Source: Microbacterium timonense (GTDB taxonomy: Bacteria; Actinomycetota; Actinomycetes; Actinomycetales; Microbacteriaceae). Taken from it: 64,000 bases of DNA. A model generated the notes under the pieces. The model saw only the letters and a program-made list of their open reading frames with translations, was not told the origin of the DNA and did no database searches. Location of the stretch: NCBI RefSeq assembly GCF_900292075.1, contig NZ_OLMV01000001.1:372001-436000 (forward strand), read 5' to 3'. A program made the translations under genes and the position numbers. Below are positions 58,919 through 64,000 of this stretch, in pieces (position 1 is the stretch's first letter; the number at the start of each line of letters is the position of its first letter).

Positions 58919-59866
58919 TCACGCGGCCGGCTGGGGCAGCAGGGACTGCAGGTAGGTGCGGTTGGTGGCGCAGACGCCGAGGCTGTCGCCGCCGTACTGC
59001 TCCATCAGGAACGGACCGCGGAAACCGAGCTCGACGGCGCGGGCGACCATCGCGCGGTAGTTGATGAGGCCGAGCTCCATGCTCGTGGGCACTGCCGTGT
59101 ACCAGCTGCCGTCGGCGGCCTCGTCGCGGATGTAGTTCTTGACGTGCCAGTAGTTCGCGTACGGGAGTGTCTTCTCGTGCATCTCCCGCCAGTCCTCGAT
59201 CGGACGGTGCAGGCGGATGAGGTTTCCGATGTCGGGGTTGAGCCCGACGTTGTCCAGGCCGATCTCCTCGATCAGCTGAACCGCGCTGTCGGCGGTGCCG
59301 AGGTAGGTGTCCTCGTACATCTCCAGCGACATCGGCAGGCCCACAGACGCGGCGTGCTCGCCGAGCTCACGCAGCCGCCGGACGGCCAGCGCCCGTGTCT
59401 CAGTGTCGTCGGGGTCGACGGGGCCCTGCGCGGTCCAGAACCACAGCGCCGTGCGCTGCGCCTCGGTGAACGGCTGGTGCAGCCCGGTGGAGAACACCTG
59501 CAGCCCGAGCTCTGCCGCGGCGTCGATGGTGCGGTGCGCGTAGGCGAGGTTCTCCTCGCCGCGGCCGGGCTGGATGACGCTCTGACGCTGGACGTGGACC
59601 GAGAGGGGCGTGACGCCGTGCAAGCGCGCGATGGACAGCAGCTCGTCACGGCGCGAGGCGTCGAGGTCCGCGGGACGGATGTGGCTGTCGGCGAGCTCGA
59701 TCGCGGTGAAGCCGAGTCGCGCCACCTGCGCGAACACGCCGTCCCACACTTCGGCGGGCGCGTCGTGCAGCGCCGTGCCGTCCGCGCCGATCGGCGGGAA
59801 CCCGTGCATGCAGACGGCGATCGGCCAGGTCTCGCTGTCGAGCGCGGGTGGGGGTGACTGGGTCAT
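58919..59866 (-). CDS. TIM-barrel sugar phosphate isomerase/epimerase-type protein
   Basis: A 315-residue member of the xylose isomerase-like TIM-barrel superfamily (AP endonuclease 2 fold). Probable metal ligands are in SLEMYEDTY, GLNPDIGN, WHVKN and the late FLMEQYGGDS. Function may be isomerisation or epimerisation of a C4 or C5 sugar acid in the pathway. It is the first gene of the second catabolic operon, with a shared operator and a TAGGAT -10 just upstream. The ATG at 59866 has CGGAG upstream. Confidence 0.85.
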   Translation of the reverse strand: MTQSPPPALDSETWPIAVCMHGFPPIGADGTALHDAPAEVWDGVFAQVARLGFTAIELADSHIRPADLDASRRDELLSIARLHGVTPLSVHVQRQSVIQPGRGEENLAYAHRTIDAAAELGLQVFSTGLHQPFTEAQRTALWFWTAQGPVDPDDTETRALAVRRLRELGEHAASVGLPMSLEMYEDTYLGTADSAVQLIEEIGLDNVGLNPDIGNLIRLHRPIEDWREMHEKTLPYANYWHVKNYIRDEAADGSWYTAVPTSMELGLINYRAMVARAVELGFRGPFLMEQYGGDSLGVCATNRTYLQSLLPQPAA

Positions 59867-59900
59867 GACGGCTCCGTTGACGTGTGGATCGACTTCGTTG

Positions 59901-59922
59901 TGATTCCTAAATCCTACAGGAT
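59901..59922 (-). promoter_or_regulatory. Promoter/operator of the second C4 operon
   Basis: Plus strand TGATTCCT-NN-ATCCTA-NN-GGA; the minus-strand TAGGAT (59916-59911) should be the -10. The segment ATCCTACAGGAT (59911-59922) is a perfect 5-bp-arm palindrome, and CCTGCAGG follows at 59927-59934. The 21-base block is shared with 63741-63761. Confidence 0.7.
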
Positions 59923-60008
59923 CTTTCCTGCAGGGCAAGCGCAGTCAGGACGGCCGACTCTGGCGGGAGCCGGAGGCCGGACCGGGCTGCTGGGTGGCTG
60001 TCGTGCGG

Positions 60009-60737
60009 CTAGTCGGCGCCCTCGACGGCGAGGGACCGTGAGCGCACCAGCTGGATATGGCGACGCATGGCCTGCTCGGGCGCGTCCGCGTCGTCGCCGG
60101 CGAAGGCGGCGACGATCGACTCGTGCTCCGCGATGGCCTCCTGCACGTCGGTGACGCCGTGCCGAGCTGCCTGCCGCATGCGGTGCAGCTGCGCGCCGAG
60201 CGTGTCGGACATCTCGAGGATGTAGTGGTTGCCGCAGTGCGCGAAGACGACGCGGTGGAACGCGGCATCCGCTGCGAAGTACTCGCGGGTCAGGGCGACG
60301 TCGGCGATGCCTGCCGACATCGCGGCGCTGATCCGCTCCCCCGCTTCCCGGTGGAGATCCTCGGCGGCGCGGAGATCGCGCAGCATCGACGCGCTGGCGG
60401 GAGTTGCCAGGCGAGCCGCCGTGGTCTCGAGCATCAGGCGGGCGTCGAACAACTCCTCCAGCTCCGACGGCCGCAGCGGAGGAGCCACCCGATAGCCCTT
60501 GAGGGCTTCACGCGTGACCAGGCCGGTGCGCTCGAGCTGCACCATGGCCTCTCGCACCGGAGTCGGCGAGACGCTGAGTTGGCGCGCGATGGTGTCGATG
60601 GACAGGCGCGCGCCGGGCGCGACCTCCCCGCTGAGCAGGAGCTGGAGAATGCGCTCGTAGACGTGGTCGCGCAGGCCGCGGCGCTCGATCGTGCCTCTCA
60701 GGGCGTCAAGGCCTTGGAAATCGGCTGCCATCGTCAT
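60009..60737 (-). CDS. GntR family regulator, FadR/FCD type
   Basis: A 242-residue regulator with an N-terminal winged helix (RLSIDTIARQLSVSPTPVRE, LERTGLVTREALKGYRVAP) and a C-terminal FCD ligand-binding domain containing the metal-type histidines of FHRVVFAHCGNHY, IAEHESIVAAF and AMRRHIQL. FCD regulators commonly sense small organic acids or sugar phosphates. The ATG overlaps the TIM-isomerase stop by four bases, and the shared operators upstream of both operons are its likely targets. Confidence 0.92.
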   Translation of the reverse strand: MTMAADFQGLDALRGTIERRGLRDHVYERILQLLLSGEVAPGARLSIDTIARQLSVSPTPVREAMVQLERTGLVTREALKGYRVAPPLRPSELEELFDARLMLETTAARLATPASASMLRDLRAAEDLHREAGERISAAMSAGIADVALTREYFAADAAFHRVVFAHCGNHYILEMSDTLGAQLHRMRQAARHGVTDVQEAIAEHESIVAAFAGDDADAPEQAMRRHIQLVRSRSLAVEGAD

Positions 60738-61504
60738 GATGAGTCCTCCCCGTGTGCACCCAGCAGCTGCGCGGCTTCGTCGAGGATCTGCGCGAACGCC
60801 CTCGGGTCGTGGGCGAACCTGCCCAGGAACAGGCCGTCCACGCAGTCACCGATGTCGGTCAGCAGGCCCGGTCCGGCACTGCCACCGTATACGACCCTCA
60901 CGCTCTCCGGAGCGACGCCGAGCCGCTCCCGCAGCGGTCCGCAGACCGCCCGGATGTGGTCGGGTGCGGCCGGCTGCGCGGCGCCGATCGCCCAGTGGGG
61001 CTCGTACGCCACGACGACGTCGCCGCCGTGGCCGGCGGCGCGCGCCGCCGACAATGCCGCGTCGACCTGCCGCAGGCACTCGGCCAGCGCAGGTTCGGCC
61101 CCTTCCTGCCGTGATTCGCCGATGCATACCAGCGGCACCAGCCCGTTTCGCAGTGCTGCGGATGTCTTCGCGGCGACCACGCCATCGGTCTCCCCGAAGA
61201 GCCGGCGCCGTTCTGCATGGCCGACCTCCACGAAGGTGCAGCCGATCTCGGCGAGCACTGCGCCGCTGACTTCGCCGGTGTACGCGCCCACATCCTCGGT
61301 TGCAACGTCCTGTGCCCCGACCGCCAGTCCTGCGGGCGTGCCGATCTCGACGCAGGCCGGGATCGACGGGTACTGCGGGATCACGAACGGCGTCACGCCG
61401 GCTGCCGTCGCGGGGTGGTCACGGGCGACGTCGGCGACGGCCCTCGTCCACGCCACCGTGCGGGCGTGGGAGAAGTACATCTTCAGGCTGGAGCCGATGA
61501 GCAT
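60734..61504 (-). CDS. Triose-phosphate isomerase-like L-erythrulose 1-phosphate isomerase
   Basis: A 256-residue TIM barrel of the triose-phosphate isomerase family: GSSLKMYFSHARTV with catalytic lysine, the histidine in VEVGHAERRRLFGE, the glutamate in VVAYEPHWAIGA and the phosphate loop VVYGGSAGPG. In erythritol/threitol pathways the paralogue converts L-erythrulose 1-phosphate to D-erythrulose 4-phosphate. The loop YEPHWAIGA in place of the glycolytic YEPVWAIGTG and the gene context support this over a second glycolytic TPI. Confidence 0.88.
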   Translation of the reverse strand: MLIGSSLKMYFSHARTVAWTRAVADVARDHPATAAGVTPFVIPQYPSIPACVEIGTPAGLAVGAQDVATEDVGAYTGEVSGAVLAEIGCTFVEVGHAERRRLFGETDGVVAAKTSAALRNGLVPLVCIGESRQEGAEPALAECLRQVDAALSAARAAGHGGDVVVAYEPHWAIGAAQPAAPDHIRAVCGPLRERLGVAPESVRVVYGGSAGPGLLTDIGDCVDGLFLGRFAHDPRAFAQILDEAAQLLGAHGEDSS

Positions 61505-61531
61505 CGCGACCCTCCCGGCGCGCCGCGGCGT

Positions 61532-61987
61532 TCAGACGCCCTCGTAGGCGCAGATCTCCGCGACCTTGTCGGCGGACGCGCTGCGGGGGTCGAACGTGTA
61601 GGTGAGCCATTCGCGCGCGAGGCGACGAGCGAGCTCGATGCCGACGACACGCTGGCCCATGCACAGCACCTGCGCGTCATTGGAGAGGATGGACCGCTCC
61701 ACGCTGAAGGAGTCGTGGGCCGTGACGGCGCGGATGCCGGGAACCTTGTTGGCTGCGATCGCCACGCCCAGCCCCGTCCCGCAGATGAGGATGGCGCGGT
61801 CGGCCGCGCCCGCCGCGACGCGCTCAGCGGCCGCGATCGCGATGGTTGGGTAGTTCGTGTTGCCGTCGGCGTCCACGCCCACGTCGACGACGTCGGTCAC
61901 CAGGTCGTTGGCCAGCAGGTCGGCCTTGATCCGCTCCTTGTAGTCGAAGCCGGCCTCGTCGCTGCCGATCACAAGTCGAAGCGCCAT
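61532..61987 (-). CDS. RpiB/LacA-type isomerase (probable D-erythrulose 4-phosphate isomerase)
   Basis: A 151-residue RpiB-family isomerase: [43 protein letters not shown] with the active cysteine, and [21 protein letters not shown]. In C4 polyol pathways this family interconverts D-erythrulose 4-phosphate and D-erythrose 4-phosphate, which enters the pentose phosphate pathway. It lies one base after the kinase gene and 27 before the TIM isomerase, fitting that chemistry. Ribose 5-phosphate isomerase activity is the alternative. Confidence 0.89.
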   Translation of the reverse strand: MALRLVIGSDEAGFDYKERIKADLLANDLVTDVVDVGVDADGNTNYPTIAIAAAERVAAGAADRAILICGTGLGVAIAANKVPGIRAVTAHDSFSVERSILSNDAQVLCMGQRVVGIELARRLAREWLTYTFDPRSASADKVAEICAYEGV

Positions 61988-61988
61988 G

Positions 61989-63716
61989 TCAGTTGTTCTC
62001 CTTCAGTACGTCCAGAACGGTCTGGGTGCTCAGCGCGAACGAGACCGCGCCGGGGTCGGGGGTGCCCAGGCTCTTGTCGCCGTGGGAGCGGGCGCGGCCC
62101 AGTCGCGCCGTCATCTCGGCGGTCGCCTCCGCCGCGGCCGCGGCCACGCCGGCGGCGTGGGTCCACGCGTCGGTGAGTCCGTCGCCGGCCGCGAGCCGCT
62201 CCGAAAGGTCCTCCGCGAACGGGACGATCGCGTCGATCATGGTCTTGTCGCCGGGCTTGGCCTTGCCGAATGCCATCACGGCGTCCTTCATCGCCGTGAT
62301 GCCGGCACCGACGGCATCCGGGGTGACGGTGCCCTCATCGCCCAGGGCCGTGCCGAGGGCGACGAGCATCTCACCCCAGATGGCACCGGACGTGCCACCG
62401 CCCTTGTCCGCCCACGCGTCGCCCGCGTGGTGCAGGGTCGTGCGGGCGCCGGCTCCGGCGTCCACGGCGGCCGACGCGGCGTCTGCGGCGGCGCGGCTGC
62501 CTCGCTGCATGCCGATCCCGTGGTCGCCGTCCCCCGCGATGCGGTCGATACGGCCGAGCTCTTCCGCGCTGGCGTCGAGCATGCCGGCCATGGCGCGCAG
62601 TGCACGGGCGACCATGGCCGCCGCATCGCGCGAGGCTTCGTCGGACTCGCCGATCTCCTGCGCGTCGTCGAGCGCGGCCAGCTCGTCGGCGCTGACCTCG
62701 CGGCGCCCGGCGACGGCGCCGCGGCGGTACGCGGGGGTGTCGCAGGGGGCGAGCCACAGCTGCTCGAGCTCATCGTCCAGCCACAGCAGCGTGAGCGAAG
62801 CGCCCGCCATGTCGAAGCTGGTGCAGAACTCACCGACCTCCGGCGACACGACGACGGCGCCGGCGTCGGTGAGCAGGCGGTGCACCGAGCGGTAGACCAC
62901 GAAGAGCTCCTCGTACTTGACGCTGCCGAGTCCGTTGAGGATCGGCACGACGCGGGCGCCGGCAGCCGTCACCCCGTCGGGCAGCTCGTCGAGCAGCTTC
63001 GCGACGAACATTTCGGCCAGGCCCGCGGCCGTCGGAGTGTCGACCTCGTCGATGCCCGGTTCGCCGTGGATGCCGAGACCCACCGCCATGCGACCCGCGG
63101 GCACCTCGAACAAGGGCTCGTCGGCGCCGGGGAGCGTGCAGCCGCTGAAAGCGACGCCGAACGAGCGCGTGCGGTCGTTCGCGCGGCGCGCCACCCGCTC
63201 CACGCCGTCAAGGTCCATGCCGGCCTCGGCGGCCGCGCCGGCGATCTTGAACACCACGAGGTCGCCGGCGATGCCCCGGCGCTTCTCGATCTCTGACTTG
63301 GGAGCGCTCCAGACGTCGTCGGTCACGAGCACCGTGCGGCAGTCGATGCCGGCCTCGCGCATGCGCTCCTGCGCCTGCCCGAAGTGCAGCACGTCGCCGG
63401 CGTAGTTGCCGAAGCTCAGCAGCACGCCTCGGCCCTCGTGCGCCGCGGTGGCGACGGCGTGCACCTGGTGCGCGGACGGCGACGCGAACAGGTTGCCCAT
63501 CGCGGCGCCGTGCGCGATGCCGGGCCCGACCAGCCCGCCGAAGGCCGGGTAGTGGCCGCTGCCGCCGCCGATCACGACGGCGACCGTGGGCTCTGCGCCA
63601 CGGGTGGACCGGACGACACCGCCGGTGACGGGACGCACCCATCGGGACGATGCGGCCGCGAAGCCCTCGATCATCTCCTCGGCGAAATCGTCTGGGTCAT
63701 TGAACAGCCGCGTCAT
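61989..63716 (-). CDS. DhaK-DhaL fused ketose kinase (probable L-erythrulose kinase)
   Basis: A 575-residue ATP-dependent kinase with DhaK (residues about 1-330) fused to DhaL (about 355-575). DhaK keeps [12 protein letters not shown] and the substrate-binding histidine (H217, in LGIHGEPG); DhaL keeps the Mg-binding [15 protein letters not shown] (395-400 core). Dihydroxyacetone and L-erythrulose kinases share this layout. With TIM-like and RpiB-like isomerases adjacent, phosphorylation of erythrulose is favoured. The ATG at 63716 has GGGAG upstream. It is the first gene of its operon. Confidence 0.92.
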   Translation of the reverse strand: MTRLFNDPDDFAEEMIEGFAAASSRWVRPVTGGVVRSTRGAEPTVAVVIGGGSGHYPAFGGLVGPGIAHGAAMGNLFASPSAHQVHAVATAAHEGRGVLLSFGNYAGDVLHFGQAQERMREAGIDCRTVLVTDDVWSAPKSEIEKRRGIAGDLVVFKIAGAAAEAGMDLDGVERVARRANDRTRSFGVAFSGCTLPGADEPLFEVPAGRMAVGLGIHGEPGIDEVDTPTAAGLAEMFVAKLLDELPDGVTAAGARVVPILNGLGSVKYEELFVVYRSVHRLLTDAGAVVVSPEVGEFCTSFDMAGASLTLLWLDDELEQLWLAPCDTPAYRRGAVAGRREVSADELAALDDAQEIGESDEASRDAAAMVARALRAMAGMLDASAEELGRIDRIAGDGDHGIGMQRGSRAAADAASAAVDAGAGARTTLHHAGDAWADKGGGTSGAIWGEMLVALGTALGDEGTVTPDAVGAGITAMKDAVMAFGKAKPGDKTMIDAIVPFAEDLSERLAAGDGLTDAWTHAAGVAAAAAEATAEMTARLGRARSHGDKSLGTPDPGAVSFALSTQTVLDVLKENN

Positions 63717-63740
63717 CGCGCTTCTCCCTACCGGCGACAG

Positions 63741-63761
63741 TGATTCCTCGATCCTATTGGA
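63741..63761 (-). promoter_or_regulatory. Promoter/operator of the first C4 operon
   Basis: Plus strand TGATTCCTCGATCCTATTGGA matches 17 of 21 positions of the site at 59901. The minus-strand TAGGAT (63756-63751) should be the -10, giving a leader of about 28 bases. An outer pair GTGAT/ATCAC (63770-63740 area) adds symmetry. Confidence 0.7.
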
Positions 63762-63870
63762 AATGGGATCACAAGGCCACCGTACGCCGGAGTAAGCGGG
63801 TCGGCGCACTCGCCACAGGGAGGACCCACGCGAAGGCGGCCGCGGGCGCGCACGCATTCCCGGAACGACG

Positions 63871-63894
63871 AAGCCCCCGCCGAAGCGGGGGCTT
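63871..63894 (-). terminator. Terminator after tRNA-Val
   Basis: A perfect 10-bp stem AAGCCCCCGC/GCGGGGGCTT with a CGAA (plus-strand) tetraloop, directly after the tRNA 3' end on the minus strand. Confidence 0.85.
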
Positions 63895-63896
63895 GC

Positions 63897-63971
63897 TGGT
63901 GGGCGATACTGGGATCGAACCAGTGACCTCTTCCGTGTCAGGGAAGCGCGCTACCGCTGCGCCAATCGCCC
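63897..63971 (-). tRNA. tRNA-Val (anticodon GAC), CCA encoded
   Basis: The minus strand folds into a standard 75-base tRNA: acceptor GGGCGAT/ATCGCCC, D stem GCGC/GCGC, anticodon stem CTTCC/GGAAG with loop CTGACAC, variable loop AGGTC, T arm ACTGG-TTCGATC-CCAGT, discriminator A and an encoded CCA. Anticodon GAC (bases 34-36) reads GUC and GUU valine codons. It lies upstream of the C4 operon and is followed by a terminator. Confidence 0.96.
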
Positions 63972-64000
63972 GAGTCGATCTCCGGTCGGGACCGGGAGTG

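Overview
This window is a gene-dense stretch of chromosome from a high-GC actinobacterium. Gene content, gene order, abundant GTG starts and TANNNT -10 boxes point to the family Microbacteriaceae, probably Microbacterium or a close relative. That assignment is an inference from gene order and protein motifs; no search was run. I find 60 protein-coding genes, one of them cut by the left edge, and one tRNA. Most genes lie on the minus strand. No gap without a gene exceeds 300 bases, and I see no insertion sequence, prophage, CRISPR array or rRNA.

Bases 1-34866 carry a core housekeeping block, transcribed right to left: rarA, a padR pair, rpsD, a small membrane gene, alaS, ruvX, mltG, aroE-aroC-aroK-aroB, aroQ, efp, nusB, pyrR-pyrB-pyrC-(PH-like)-carA-carB-pyrF, an IHF-guanylate kinase fusion, rpoZ, metK and priA. 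Many neighbours overlap by 1-4 bases and are probably translationally coupled. Two groups of accessory genes interrupt this order: a GNAT acetyltransferase plus a multidrug-type MFS transporter between aroB and aroQ, and an SNF2 helicase, a metallo-beta-lactamase/Rieske protein and a DoxX protein between nusB and pyrR. The pyr operon begins with a leader hairpin that matches the PyrR-binding consensus and abuts the ribosome binding site.

Bases 34867-53350 hold stringent response (rel), protein export (secD, secF, yajC), Holliday junction processing (ruvC, ruvA, ruvB, with a LexA-type box before ruvA), yebC, the vitamin B6 locus (pdxS-pdxT divergent from the MocR-type regulator pdxR, followed by pdxY), an Ap4A phosphorylase-like HIT protein with thrS, and a KTSC protein. 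Several genes here (rarA, ruvA, ruvC, thrS, KTSC; also aroQ) have a TANNNT box 6-7 bases before the start codon, suggesting leaderless mRNAs.

Bases 53394-63716 are an accessory carbon-catabolism cluster for four-carbon polyols and sugar acids. One transcription unit encodes a DhaK-DhaL-type kinase, an RpiB-type isomerase, a TIM-type isomerase and a FadR-type GntR regulator. The other encodes a TIM-barrel isomerase/epimerase, two dehydrogenases, a 32-residue membrane protein, an MFS transporter, a threonate-dehydrogenase-like enzyme and a DUF1537 acid-sugar kinase. Both units start with the same 21-base operator-like sequence lying on the promoter. The expected OtnC-type aldolase is absent. 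The window ends with tRNA-Val(GAC).
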